Position numbers and translations under genes: made by a program. Below the pieces are notes generated by a model. That model was not told the DNA's origin, did no database searches, and saw only the letters and a list, made by a program, of their open reading frames with translations. Below, piece by piece: positions 25,249-33,989 of a DNA stretch of 64,000 nt. The stretch covers positions 6,324,001 to 6,388,000 of the forward strand of contig NZ_CP043959.1 of the NCBI RefSeq assembly GCF_008632955.1, written 5' to 3'. Position 1 is the first letter of the stretch; each line of letters opens with the position of its first letter. Source of the DNA: Streptomyces tendae (lineage in GTDB: Bacteria; Actinomycetota; Actinomycetes; Streptomycetales; Streptomycetaceae).

Positions 25249-25725
25249 TCAACCGCCGTAACGGCCGCGCAGCTCCTCGGTGACGCGTGCCATCAGCCCG
25301 GCCGGCTCCTCCGGCGGCGCCTTCGTCAGCGGGCATCCCGTCCGGGGGTCGTAGGCGGTCAGGCCGGTCTCCTTCTCGACGAGGGCCGCGAGGGCGGTGA
25401 CCTGCGCGAGCACGACCGCGGCGGAGTCCCCGCATACCAGTAGGGCACGGTCATGCTCCGTCGACCGGCGCCGGCGGCGTGCCGAGAAGCCGGCCCAGGT
25501 CTGCGCCACCTGCTTCGTGCAGCTCCCCGCGACGGGCGTCTGCGACGCGTGCGGCTGATTCCGGCGTCCGGCCGGCGTCCCGAAGGTGCCGTTCGGCCGC
25601 CATGACCCGTTCTCGGCCAGGGGGCCGTCGGCGTGCGGAGGGGACGACACCGGGGACCTCGTCGGGGAGGGTCTCTTTGGGACAACGATCGGTTTCGCAG
25701 GTCCCGTTGGGCGCGGGCAGCGCAT
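25249..25725 (-). CDS. Hypothetical small protein (start uncertain)
   Basis: The confident part is the last ~65 codons (25249-25450). They show strong third-position GC bias and encode a helical, soluble sequence, ALLVCGDSAAVVLAQVTALA then LVEKETGLTAYDPRTGCPL and VTEELRGRYGG. Upstream, the frame stays open to an ATG at 25725, but codon use there is weaker and a competing frame (25451-25603) encodes a plausible helical peptide that ends in a stop. Either the protein starts at a GTG near 25520, or a frameshift joins the two frames. It converges on pmt. Function not recognised. Confidence 0.45.
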   Translation of the reverse strand: MRCPRPTGPAKPIVVPKRPSPTRSPVSSPPHADGPLAENGSWRPNGTFGTPAGRRNQPHASQTPVAGSCTKQVAQTWAGFSARRRRRSTEHDRALLVCGDSAAVVLAQVTALAALVEKETGLTAYDPRTGCPLTKAPPEEPAGLMARVTEELRGRYGG

Positions 25726-25797
25726 AGAGTTCAGGGCGCGCCGGGCTTTTGAACACGTTCAGAAGGCGTGGGGTCCGGCCGGGGGAGGGATCGCCCG

Positions 25798-27429
25798 ATG
25801 GGCAAGGGGGTCAAGGTCGCCGTCGTCGGCGGCATATTCGCCGTGATGGTCGGCGGAGCCGGGTACGGGGCGTACAACATCGTCTCGGCGCTGGACGGTG
25901 GCGGGGGCGGCGGCTCGGGGGCGGCGGACACGCCGAAGTCGGGGCCGCCGGACAAGGACGAGGTCCGCGAGACCACCGAGGCGTTCTTCGGCGCCTGGGA
26001 GAAGGGGCAGCCGGCCGAGGCCGCCTCGTACACGAACAACGCGCAGGAGGCCGGCGCGCTGCTGACCGCGTACGGCGCGGAGGCGCGGATCGGCCGGGTC
26101 GCCATCACGCCGGGCGCCCCGCGCGGCACCGTCGTGCCGTTCACCGTGAAGGCGACCGTCTCCCTCGACGGCGCCTCGAAGCCGCTGCGGTACACCAGCA
26201 GCGTGACCGTCGTGCGCGGACAGACCACCGGGCGGGCGCTGGTCGACTGGAAGCCGTCCGTCGTGCACCCGGACCTGCGGGACGGCGACACCCTCGTCAC
26301 CGGCGAGTCCGCACAGCCGCCCATCGAGGCGGTGGACCGCGACGGCACCGTGCTGACGAAGGAGAAGTACCCCTCCCTCGGCCCCGTGCTGGACACCCTG
26401 CGGCAGAAGTACGGCGACAAGGCGGGCGGCACCTCCGCCGTCGAGCTGTCGATCCGGCACCCCGACGAGGAGGCGGACACCCCGCTGCTCACCCTCGCCG
26501 AGGGCAAGGCGGGCAAGCTGCGCACCACGCTCAGCGCCGGGGTGCAGGCGGCGGCCGAGAAGGCGGTGAAGGCGTACCCCGAGTCCTCGGTGGTGGCCGT
26601 GAAGCCCAGTACGGGCGAGGTGCTGGCGGTGGCCAACCACCGCGACGACGGCTTCAACGCGGCGTTCCAGGGCCAGGTCGCCCCCGGCTCCACCATGAAG
26701 ATCATCACCGCCGCGATGCTCATCGACAACGGCGTGACCTCCATGAACGGCCCCGCGCCCTGCACGGACACCGCCACCTGGCAGAGCCAGACCTTCAAGA
26801 ACCTCACCGGCATGGAGCCCAACGAGGGCGCCAGCCTCGCCAACAGCTTCCTGCGCTCCTGCAACACGGCGTTCATCAAGCTGATCGACGAGAAGCCGAT
26901 CAGCGACGACTCGCTCACCCAGGAGGCGCAGGAGCGGTTCGGCCTCGGCCGGGACGACTGGAAGACCGGCATCGCCTCCTTCGACGGCAGCGTGCCGGCC
27001 TCCGGTGGCCCGGACCGTGCGGCGAACGCCATCGGCCAGGGCCAGGTGCAGATGAACCCGCTGAACATGGCGTCCGTGACGGCCACCGCCATCACCGGCA
27101 CCTTCCGCCAGCCGTACCTGGTCTCCCCCGACCTCGACGGCCGGGAGCTGGCGCAGGCCAAGGGCCTGTCGGCCGACACCGCCGCGCAGCTCAAGGAGAT
27201 GATGCGGCTCACCGCCACCCAGGGCACCGGCCAGCCCGCGATGTCGGGTCTGGGCGGGGACATCGGCGCCAAGACCGGTTCCGCGGAGGTCGACGGCAAG
27301 GCCACCTCGGACAGCTGGTTCACCGGTTTCCGCAACGATGTCGCGGCGGCCGCCATGGCTCAGCAGGGCGGCCACGGCGGCGACGCGGCCGGCCCGATTG
27401 TCGCAGCCGTGCTACGAGCGGCCAGCTGA
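25798..27429 (+). CDS. Penicillin-binding protein (class B-type transpeptidase) A
   Basis: This is a 543-residue peptidoglycan transpeptidase anchored by one N-terminal helix (VKVAVVGGIFAVMVGGAGYGAYNIV). Residues ~60-165 resemble the NTF2-like MecA N-terminal domain, then a linker region, and the transpeptidase domain has the three catalytic motifs: S298-T-M-K (SxxK), S354-C-N (SxN) and K492-T-G. It acts outside the membrane, cross-linking glycan strands. ATG at 25798 has GGGAGGGA 8 nt upstream. It is followed by a paralogue with its own possible promoter; both resemble the pair SCO3156/SCO3157 in S. coelicolor and may serve development or antibiotic tolerance. Confidence 0.92.
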   Translation: MGKGVKVAVVGGIFAVMVGGAGYGAYNIVSALDGGGGGGSGAADTPKSGPPDKDEVRETTEAFFGAWEKGQPAEAASYTNNAQEAGALLTAYGAEARIGRVAITPGAPRGTVVPFTVKATVSLDGASKPLRYTSSVTVVRGQTTGRALVDWKPSVVHPDLRDGDTLVTGESAQPPIEAVDRDGTVLTKEKYPSLGPVLDTLRQKYGDKAGGTSAVELSIRHPDEEADTPLLTLAEGKAGKLRTTLSAGVQAAAEKAVKAYPESSVVAVKPSTGEVLAVANHRDDGFNAAFQGQVAPGSTMKIITAAMLIDNGVTSMNGPAPCTDTATWQSQTFKNLTGMEPNEGASLANSFLRSCNTAFIKLIDEKPISDDSLTQEAQERFGLGRDDWKTGIASFDGSVPASGGPDRAANAIGQGQVQMNPLNMASVTATAITGTFRQPYLVSPDLDGRELAQAKGLSADTAAQLKEMMRLTATQGTGQPAMSGLGGDIGAKTGSAEVDGKATSDSWFTGFRNDVAAAAMAQQGGHGGDAAGPIVAAVLRAAS

Positions 27430-27454
27430 GCGCACCGCCCGGCCGGCGGGACTT

Positions 27455-27460
27455 TAGGGT
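27455..27460 (+). promoter_or_regulatory. Putative -10 element of the second PBP gene
   Basis: TAGGGT, a common streptomycete -10 for the principal sigma factor, lies 26 bp after the first PBP stop and ~100 bp before the second PBP start. A -35 is not obvious. It suggests the second gene can be expressed independently. Confidence 0.35.
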
Positions 27461-27561
27461 GGGGGCCGACCTCGGCGTACCCGCGCCGAGGGGGCCTTGA
27501 CTCGAATGAGAGCCACGCGGGCCGCGGGGGGCCGGGGCGGGCGACGGAGGAACGAACAGCA

Positions 27562-29226
27562 GTGGGGACCAGAGGGCGCGCCGCGGACCGGCGAAGGATG
27601 AAGCCGGCCGTGCTCGGCGCAGCGATAGTCGTGGTCGCGGGCGGTGCCGGTTTCGGCGCGTACGCACTCGTCGGCGGGGCCGGGGAGGACGGCAAGGGTC
27701 AGGCGTCCACGCAGGCGGAGGCCGTCAAGACCGGGCCGCTGTCGGCCGGCGAGGTCACCACCGCGGCCCGGAACTTCCTCACCGCCTGGCAGGCGGGCAG
27801 GGTCGGCCAGGCCGCCGCCGCGACCGACGACCCGCGGGCCGCCACGGCGCTGCTCACCTCGTACGCCAAGGACGCCCGCGTCCGGAACCTCGCCCTCACC
27901 CCGGGCGCGCCCGCCGGGGGGACGGTCACCTTCTCCGTCAAGGGCACGGTGTCCTACGAGCAGCTGACGAAGCCGCTGGCCTACGACAGCACGCTGACCG
28001 TGGTGCGCCGGGCCGGGGACGGAGAGCCGCGCGTCGACTGGCGGCCGTCGGTGCTGCACCCGGAGCTGAGGGCGGGCGACAAGCTGGTCACCGGCGAGGC
28101 GGGCACCCCGCCGGTCAAGGCGCTGGACCGCGACGGCGGCGAGCTGACCACCGCGAAGTACCCCTCCCTCGGCTCCGTGCTGGACGGGCTGCGCGAGAAG
28201 TACGGCGACAAGGCGGGCGGCAAGGCCGGCGTCGAGCTGCGCGTGGTGCGCGGCGAGGAGTCGAAGAAGGCGGAGCTGTCGGACACGACCCTGCTGGCCC
28301 TGAGCGAGGGCACGCCTGGCACGGTGAAGACCACGCTGAACCCGTCCCTCCAGGCCGCCGCCGAGGCGCAGGTGGCGAAGAAGCAGAAGGCGTCGGTGGT
28401 GGTGCTGCGCGCCTCGACCGGCGAGATACTCGCGGTGGCGAACTCCTCGCGCGGCTTCAACGTCGCCTTCCAGGGGTCGCTGGCCCCGGGCTCCACCATG
28501 AAGGTGATCACCTCCTCGATGCTGATCGAGAAGGGCCTGGCGTCCGCCGACGAGAAGCACCCGTGCCCCAAGTACTTCAGCTACGGCGGCTGGAAGTTCC
28601 AGAACGACGACAAGTTCCAGATCAAGGACGGCACGTTCAAGGCGAGCTTCGCCCGCTCCTGCAACACCGCCTTCATCAGCCAGGCCCCCGAGCTGGAGGA
28701 CGACGACCTGACCAAGCAGGCGCAGGACGTGTTCGGGCTGGGGAAGAACGACTGGCAGGTCGGGGTGCCGACGTTCGACGGCTCGGTGCCGGTGCAGTCC
28801 AAGGCCCCGATGGCCGCGTCCCTGATCGGCCAGGGCGGGGTGCGGATGAACCCGCTGAACATGGCGTCGGTGTCGGCGACGGTCAAGGCGGGGGTGTTCC
28901 ACCAGCCGTACCTGGTGTCGCCGGAGGTCGACGGGCGGCAGCTGGCGAAGGCCCCGCGCACGCTGTCCGCGGACACGCTCGCGCAGCTGCGGGACCTGAT
29001 GTCGTACACCGCGTCGGCCGGCACCGCCGCGGAGGCGATGGCCGGCGTGGGCGGTGACCGGGGCGCCAAGACGGGGTCGGCGGAGGTCGACAACCAGAAG
29101 AAGCCCAACGGCTGGTTCACCGCGTACGCCGGTGACCTGGCGGCGGCGGGTGTGGTGCAGGCCGGCGGACACGGCGGCTCGACGGCGGGCCCGATCGTGG
29201 CGGCCCTGCTGAAGGCGGGCGGCTGA
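27562..29226 (+). CDS. Penicillin-binding protein (class B-type transpeptidase) B
   Basis: This is a 554-residue paralogue of the upstream PBP, with the same layout. A basic start and one membrane helix (KPAVLGAAIVVVAGGAGFGAY) precede a MecA-N-like NTF2 fold (~residues 65-170) and the transpeptidase domain with S311-T-M-K, S366-C-N and K503-T-G. GTG at 27562 is chosen over the ATG at 27598 because GGAGGAA lies upstream at workable spacing. The two copies align along their whole length, so they arose by tandem duplication. The stop codon is the first base triplet of a degenerate repeat array that fills the next ~325 bp. Confidence 0.92.
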   Translation: MGTRGRAADRRRMKPAVLGAAIVVVAGGAGFGAYALVGGAGEDGKGQASTQAEAVKTGPLSAGEVTTAARNFLTAWQAGRVGQAAAATDDPRAATALLTSYAKDARVRNLALTPGAPAGGTVTFSVKGTVSYEQLTKPLAYDSTLTVVRRAGDGEPRVDWRPSVLHPELRAGDKLVTGEAGTPPVKALDRDGGELTTAKYPSLGSVLDGLREKYGDKAGGKAGVELRVVRGEESKKAELSDTTLLALSEGTPGTVKTTLNPSLQAAAEAQVAKKQKASVVVLRASTGEILAVANSSRGFNVAFQGSLAPGSTMKVITSSMLIEKGLASADEKHPCPKYFSYGGWKFQNDDKFQIKDGTFKASFARSCNTAFISQAPELEDDDLTKQAQDVFGLGKNDWQVGVPTFDGSVPVQSKAPMAASLIGQGGVRMNPLNMASVSATVKAGVFHQPYLVSPEVDGRQLAKAPRTLSADTLAQLRDLMSYTASAGTAAEAMAGVGGDRGAKTGSAEVDNQKKPNGWFTAYAGDLAAAGVVQAGGHGGSTAGPIVAALLKAGG

Positions 29227-29571
29227 GCGGAGCCGCGGGGCCGATGCGGGACCCCGGCCGGGGGGAGCCTCGGTACTCGGTGCGGGTCGGTGAGCGGAGC
29301 CCCGGGCTCCATGCGGGACCAGCTGGCACGGCTCAGCCCGCCCGGTGAGCGAAGCCACGGCGCTCAGCGCGGGACCGGCCGGGAAGCCACGGAGGCTCAG
29401 GGCGGCCGGTAAGCGGAGCCCCTGGCTCGGTACGGGACCGGCCGGGCGAAGCCACGGTGTTCGGTGTGGGGCCGGCGGGGCGGCGGCGCACGGCCCAGCG
29501 CGGGCCGGAGAGCGGAGCCGCGGTGCGATACCAACCCGGCGGAGCCGCGGCTCAGTGCGGGACCGGCTGGG
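29224..29571. repeat. Degenerate tandem repeat array (~10 units of 30-38 bp)
   Basis: The whole gap between the PBP gene and ssgE is built of diverged direct repeats with core words GCGGAGCC or GCGAAGCC, then CGG(C)TC, then a (G/A)TGCGGGACCGGCCGG-type ending. Unit starts are near 29224, 29262, 29291, 29328, 29346, 29382, 29410, 29447, 29484, 29509 and 29540. The first unit begins at the PBP stop codon and the last runs into the 3' end of ssgE, including its stop. No open frame is credible here. This is the only stretch of more than 300 bp without a gene or gene remnant in the first half of the window. Confidence 0.75.
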
Positions 29572-29914
29572 CCGTCGGCACGTGGGTGAGGCGCAGGAAG
29601 CGGGAGAGGGTCTTCGTCTCGAACTCCACCACCGAGACGCCCTGCGGGGTGTGGAACTCCACCACCGCCTGCACCCGGCCGCAGGGCCACACCCGTATGC
29701 CGGCCTGTTCCTCGGGCGCGGTCAGGCCGCGTTCCAGGAGGTCCCGTTCGATGACCCACTCGCGGGGCAGCGTCCCGGGCAGGCCGACGCGCACGTGTCC
29801 GGGGTCGGTCTCGGGGTCGTACCGCAGCACCACGGGGACCGCCCCGCGGTTCTCCAGGAGGGGATCCGCATCCGTCACGATGTGGACTCGCGCGTACTGC
29901 TCGATCACGGACAT
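29552..29914 (-). CDS. ssgE: SsgA-like sporulation/cell-division protein, probably SsgE
   Basis: This is a 120-residue SsgA-like protein (SALP), a family confined to morphologically complex actinobacteria. It shows the family pattern VVLRYDPETDPGHVRVGLP, the TLPREWVIERDLLERGL segment and a late VVEFETKTLSRFL. SALPs steer peptidoglycan synthesis and turnover during sporulation; SsgE is known to affect autolytic spore separation. The assignment to SsgE comes from recalled synteny with S. coelicolor (between the PBP pair and the cobalt/nickel operon) rather than from distinguishing residues. Its C-terminal codons and stop lie in the last unit of the repeat array. Confidence 0.85.
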   Translation of the reverse strand: MSVIEQYARVHIVTDADPLLENRGAVPVVLRYDPETDPGHVRVGLPGTLPREWVIERDLLERGLTAPEEQAGIRVWPCGRVQAVVEFHTPQGVSVVEFETKTLSRFLRLTHVPTAQPVPH

Positions 29915-30067
29915 CGGTGGGCCCCTTTACGCTGCGTCACACGCCGTCAAAGGCATACAAGGCGACTACCCACCCCCGTCCCATCCTGCACCCAAACTGG
30001 AATCCGCGCTTCCGAGCGGCGGCCGGCACAGATGAGGTAGGGCGGAAGTAAAACAAGTCACTCGCTC

Positions 30068-30084
30068 TTGCGAAAGGTTCGCAA
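30068..30084. promoter_or_regulatory. Nur-box-like palindrome upstream of the Ni/Co transporter operon
   Basis: TTGCGA-N5-TCGCAA (a perfect palindrome TTGCGAA-AGG-TTCGCAA) matches the published S. coelicolor Nur box form tTGCaa-N5-ttGCAA. It lies 20 bp before the GTG start and just upstream of a CATCAT -10-like hexamer (30092-30097), so a bound Ni-loaded Nur (Fur family) would block RNA polymerase. Confidence 0.65.
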
Positions 30085-30104
30085 CAGGCCACATCATCGA
30101 GTCC

Positions 30105-31202
30105 GTGCACGCACCTGACGGATTCATCGACGCCCCCGTGTCCGCCGCGGCCGGCCTCCTCGCCGCCGGCGCGATCGCCGTGAGCCTGCGAGGCGCGCGC
30201 CGCGAGCTGGACGAAACCTCGCGCCCGGGCGCGGCCGGGGCCGGGGCGGAGCGCACCGCACCGCTGGCCGGGCTGGTGGCGGCGTTCATCTTCGCCGTGC
30301 AGATGCTGAACTTCCCGGTGGCCGCCGGCACCAGCGGCCACCTCCTCGGCGGCGCCCTCGCCGCGATCCTCGTGGGCCCGTACACCGGTGTGCTCTGCGT
30401 GTCCGTCGTGCTGCTGATGCAGGCCGTGCTGTTCGCCGACGGCGGCCTGACCGCGCTCGGCGTGAACATCACCACGATGGCGATCACCACGACCCTGGTC
30501 GCCTACGCCCTGTTCCGCGTCCTGGTGAAGGTGCTGCCGCGCACCCGCCGCTCGGTGACCGCCGCGTCCTTCGTCGCCGCCCTGGTCTCCGTCCCCGCGT
30601 CCGCCGTGGTCTTCACGCTGCTGTTCGCGGTCGGCGGCACCACCGACGTGTCCCTCGGCAAGGTCGCCGGCGCCATGGTGGGCGTGCACGTGCTCATCGG
30701 CCTCGGCGAGGCCGTCATCACCGCGCTGACCGTCGGCGCGGTCGTCGCCGTCCGCCCGGACCTGGTGCACGGGGCGCGCGGACTGCGGCAGAAGCTGAAG
30801 CTGCGGGTGGACGGCGAGCTGGTCGACGCCCCGGACACCGGCGCGGAGCCCGCCCCGGCCACCGCGCGGTCCCCGCGCAAGGTGTGGATCGCCGGCCTGG
30901 TCACCTCGCTGGTGCTCGCCGGGTTCGTCAGCTTCTACGCCTCGGCCGACCCCGACGGCCTGGAGAAGGTCGCCGCCGACCACGGCATCGACAAGCAGGC
31001 CGAGGAGCACACCGCCGCCGACTCCCCGCTCGCCGACTACGGTGTGAAGGACGTCGACGACGCCCGCCTCTCCGGAGGTCTCGCGGGCGTGATCGGCGTC
31101 GGCGTGACGGTGGTGGCGGGCACCGGCGTCTTCTGGGCGGTCCGCCGGCGCCGCACCGAGGAGGAGGCCGAGGCCACCTCCCCCACCGGCACGAGCGTCT
31201 GA
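30105..31202 (+). CDS. nikM: ECF-type nickel/cobalt transporter, substrate-binding membrane subunit fused to PDGLE domain
   Basis: This is a 365-residue CbiM/NikM S-component. It starts MHAPDGFID; Met1 and His2 form part of the metal site in this family, which fixes GTG 30105 as the start. About seven helices make up residues 1-240, including HLLGGALAAILVGPYTG. A linker and a C-terminal CbiN-like part follow: a helix (IAGLVTSLVLAGFVSFYA), the loop with PDGLEKVAADHGI, and a last helix. The fusion supplies both M and N functions. With the next two genes it forms an ECF importer for Ni2+ or Co2+; the Nur-like box argues for nickel. A CATCAT -10 ends 7 nt before the start, suggesting a leaderless mRNA. 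Confidence 0.9.
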   Translation: MHAPDGFIDAPVSAAAGLLAAGAIAVSLRGARRELDETSRPGAAGAGAERTAPLAGLVAAFIFAVQMLNFPVAAGTSGHLLGGALAAILVGPYTGVLCVSVVLLMQAVLFADGGLTALGVNITTMAITTTLVAYALFRVLVKVLPRTRRSVTAASFVAALVSVPASAVVFTLLFAVGGTTDVSLGKVAGAMVGVHVLIGLGEAVITALTVGAVVAVRPDLVHGARGLRQKLKLRVDGELVDAPDTGAEPAPATARSPRKVWIAGLVTSLVLAGFVSFYASADPDGLEKVAADHGIDKQAEEHTAADSPLADYGVKDVDDARLSGGLAGVIGVGVTVVAGTGVFWAVRRRRTEEEAEATSPTGTSV

Positions 31203-31203
31203 C

Positions 31204-31965
31204 GTGGGCGCGGGCCACACCCACCGGCTCTACCGGCACGGGCACTCCGCCGTGCACGCCCTGCCGCCGCACACCAAGATCGCCGCGGTCCTGGCCTTCG
31301 TGGTGGTGGTCGTGTCCACGCCGCGCGAGGCGATGTGGGCGTTCGCGGGGTACGCCGTGCTGCTCGCCGCCGTCGCGTACGCGGCGCGCGTCCCGGCGGG
31401 CTTCCTGCTGAAGCGGCTGCTGATCGAGGTGCCGTTCGTCGCCTTCGCGGTGCTGCTGCCGTTCGTCGCCGAGGGCGAGCGGGTCGACGTGCTCGGGCTC
31501 TCGCTCAGCGTGAACGGCCTGTGGGGCGCCTGGAACGTGCTGGCCAAGGGCACCCTGGGCGTCGCCGCCTCGGTGCTGCTCGCCGCCACCACCGAACTGC
31601 GCGAACTGCTGCTCGGTCTGCAGCGGCTGCGGCTGCCGTCGCTGCTGGTGCAGATCGCGTCCTTCATGGTCCGCTACGGCGACGTCATCACCGACGAGAT
31701 GCGCCGGATGCGGATCGCCCGCGAGTCCCGGGGCTTCGAGGCGCGCGGGGTGCGGCACTGGGGGGTGCTCGCCAAGTCGGCGGGCGCGCTGTTCATCCGC
31801 TCCTACGAACGCGGCGAACGCGTCCACCTGGCGATGGTGAGCCGCGGCTACACCGGGTCGATGCCGGTGATCGACGAGGTGGCCGCGTCCCGGGCGCAGT
31901 GGTCGTACGCCCTGACCCTCCCGTGCGCCGCCCTCGTCGTGTGTCTGCTGGGATGGACCCTGTGA
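31204..31965 (+). CDS. nikQ: ECF transporter transmembrane T-component (CbiQ/NikQ)
   Basis: This is a 253-residue EcfT-type coupling protein with about five hydrophobic helices. The two coupling-helix motifs that contact the ATPase are visible, MRRMRIARESRGFEARG (ARESRG) and MVSRGYTGSMP (SRGY-type). It transmits ATPase movements to the S-component. GTG at 31204 is 1 bp after the nikM stop, and its own stop overlaps the start of the ATPase gene (GTGA), so all three are coupled. Confidence 0.9.
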   Translation: MGAGHTHRLYRHGHSAVHALPPHTKIAAVLAFVVVVVSTPREAMWAFAGYAVLLAAVAYAARVPAGFLLKRLLIEVPFVAFAVLLPFVAEGERVDVLGLSLSVNGLWGAWNVLAKGTLGVAASVLLAATTELRELLLGLQRLRLPSLLVQIASFMVRYGDVITDEMRRMRIARESRGFEARGVRHWGVLAKSAGALFIRSYERGERVHLAMVSRGYTGSMPVIDEVAASRAQWSYALTLPCAALVVCLLGWTL

Positions 31966-32723
31966 GTACTGCTTCCCTGGAGGTCTCCGGCCTCGCCTTC
32001 GCCTACCCCGACGGCCATCAGGCCCTGTTCGGCGTGGACTTCACCATCGCGCGCGGTGAGCGGGTGGCGCTGCTGGGGCCGAACGGCGCCGGCAAGACCA
32101 CCCTCGTCCTGCACCTCAACGGCATCCTCAGCGGCGGCACCGGCACGGTGCGGGTGGCCGGCCTGGAGGTCGGCAGGCGGCACATGGCGGAGATCCGGCG
32201 CCGGGTCGGCATCGTCTTCCAGGACCCGGACGACCAGTTGTTCATGCCGACCGTGCGGGAGGACGTGGCGTTCGGGCCCGCGGCGGCCGGGCTGAAGGGG
32301 CCCGAGCTGGAGGCGCGGGTGGACCGGGCGCTGGAGCGGGTCGGCATGGCCGGCTTCAAGGACCGCCCGCCGCACCACCTCTCCTTCGGGCAGCGGCGCC
32401 GGGTGGCCGTGGCGACCGTCCTCGCGATGGAGCCGGAGATCCTCGTCCTGGACGAGCCGTCCTCCAACCTCGACCCCGCCTCCCGCCGCGAACTGGCCGA
32501 CATCCTGCGCTCGTTGGACGTCACCGTCCTGATGGTCACGCACGACCTGCCGTACGCGCTCGAGCTGTGCCCGCGCGCGCTGGTCCTCAGCGACGGGGTG
32601 ATCGCGGCGGACGGCGCCACCGGCGACCTGCTCGCCGACGACGACCTGATGCGCGCGCACCGGCTGGAGCTGCCGTACGGCTTCGACCCGCGCTCCGTGC
32701 CCGCGCCGCCCGGCCGCGGGTGA
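31962..32723 (+). CDS. nikO: ECF transporter ATPase (CbiO/NikO)
   Basis: This is a 253-residue ABC ATPase: Walker A LLGPNGAGKTT, Q-loop FQDPDDQLFMPTVREDVAFGP (the ECF-type DDQ motif), signature LSFGQRRRVAVA and Walker B ILVLDEPSSNLDP, with the switch His in VTHDLPYA. The signature has LSFGQ rather than LSGGQ, as in many CbiO proteins. It energises metal uptake. GTG at 31962 overlaps the nikQ stop by 4 bp; an ATG nine bases earlier is the alternative start. No terminator is obvious before the next gene. Confidence 0.9.
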   Translation: MSTASLEVSGLAFAYPDGHQALFGVDFTIARGERVALLGPNGAGKTTLVLHLNGILSGGTGTVRVAGLEVGRRHMAEIRRRVGIVFQDPDDQLFMPTVREDVAFGPAAAGLKGPELEARVDRALERVGMAGFKDRPPHHLSFGQRRRVAVATVLAMEPEILVLDEPSSNLDPASRRELADILRSLDVTVLMVTHDLPYALELCPRALVLSDGVIAADGATGDLLADDDLMRAHRLELPYGFDPRSVPAPPGRG

Positions 32724-32807
32724 CGGGCGCGCCGCACCCCGGAATCGCCGGCGCACCGGCGTGGTTGCACCCACTGTCGCAGGCGAGTGGAAGGGAACGA
32801 CAGGAAC

Positions 32808-33974
32808 GTGGACGTCGACGTGCACGGCGCAGTGGCCGAGGGCTTCGAGCCGGTCCGGGAGGCGTTCGCCCGAAACTTCGAGCGGCTCGGGGAGCGGGGC
32901 GCGGCACTCGCCGTGTACCGGGACGGGCACCGGGTCGTGGACCTGTGGGGCGGGACGAAGGACGTCGACGGCACCGCACCCTGGCAGCGGGACACCGCCC
33001 AGGTCGTGCGGTCGGCCACCAAGGGCGTCGCCGCCGCCGTGCTGCTGATGCTGCACGAGCGCGGTCTGCTGGACCTGGACGCGCCGGTCGGCCGCCTCTG
33101 GCCGGAGTTCAAGGCGCACGGCAAGGAGGGCCTGCTGGTCCGGCACGTCCTCGGCCACCGCGCGGGGCTCCCGGTGCTGGACCGCCCGTTGAGCTTCGCG
33201 GAGGCCACCGACCCGCGGCGGGCCGCCGAGGCGCTCGCCGCCCAGGCGCCGGTGTGGGAGCCGGGCACGGACCACGGCTACCACGCGCTGACCTACGGCT
33301 GGCTGGTGGACGAACTGGTGCGCCGGGTGACCGGCCGGGGCACCGGCGAGTGGATCGCCGCCGAGATCGCCGCCCCGCTGGGTCTCGACCTGTGGGTGGG
33401 GCTGCCGGACGCCGAGGCGCACCGCGTCGGGCGGGCCGGGAAGGTCGAAGGGCCCGAGCCGTCGGGGGCGCTGCGCGCCCGGCCCAAGCGCGCGGTCACC
33501 GCCGCCTACGCCGACCCGACCTCCCTCACCCGCCGCGCCTTCGCCGCGATCGAGCCCTCCCCGGACCACAACGACCCGGCGTTCCGTTCGGCGGCCCTGC
33601 CCGCCGCGAACGGCATCGCGACCGCGGACGGGCTGGCCCGCTTCTACGCGTCACTGATCGGCCCGGTCGACGGCACCCGCCTGCTGGAGGCAGCCACCGT
33701 GGAGCGCGCCCGCGCCGAGGAGTCGGCGGGCCCCGACCGGGTCCTGGTGGTGGGCACCCGCTTCGGGCTCGGCTACATGCTGCACGGCAGCGCCTCCCCC
33801 TTCCTGGCCCCGGGATCCTTCGGTCACCCCGGCCGCGGCGGCTCCCTCGGCTTCGCCGACCCGGAGTCCGGCCTCGCCCTCGGCTACGTCACCAACGGCT
33901 TCCGCAGGACGGTGACGGCGGACCCCAGGGCCCAGGCACTGATCCGCGCCGTACGGGAGTGCCTCGGCGCGTAG
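32808..33974 (+). CDS. Serine beta-lactamase-like hydrolase (class C/esterase EstB type)
   Basis: This is a 388-residue cytoplasmic-looking member of the beta-lactamase/DD-peptidase superfamily. The catalytic SxxK is in VVRSATKGVAAAV (~residue 68), a YxN-type motif is replaced by YGWLVDELVRRVTG (YxW), and the late HPGRGGSLGFADP carries the HxG-type third motif. There is no signal peptide. Such proteins are usually esterases or amidases rather than antibiotic-inactivating enzymes. GTG at 32808 is preferred because AAGGGA lies upstream; GTG 32787 is possible. It starts 84 bp after the nickel ATPase gene. Confidence 0.85.
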   Translation: MDVDVHGAVAEGFEPVREAFARNFERLGERGAALAVYRDGHRVVDLWGGTKDVDGTAPWQRDTAQVVRSATKGVAAAVLLMLHERGLLDLDAPVGRLWPEFKAHGKEGLLVRHVLGHRAGLPVLDRPLSFAEATDPRRAAEALAAQAPVWEPGTDHGYHALTYGWLVDELVRRVTGRGTGEWIAAEIAAPLGLDLWVGLPDAEAHRVGRAGKVEGPEPSGALRARPKRAVTAAYADPTSLTRRAFAAIEPSPDHNDPAFRSAALPAANGIATADGLARFYASLIGPVDGTRLLEAATVERARAEESAGPDRVLVVGTRFGLGYMLHGSASPFLAPGSFGHPGRGGSLGFADPESGLALGYVTNGFRRTVTADPRAQALIRAVRECLGA

Positions 33975-33989
33975 GGCCCGCCGGGGTTC

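Noticed and set aside
29224..29571. CRISPR array
   Set aside because: The units are degenerate and directly adjacent without unique spacers of constant length, and no cas gene is in the window.
32808..33974. Antibiotic-resistance beta-lactamase
   Set aside because: No signal peptide, and the second and third motifs resemble those of esterase-type family members.
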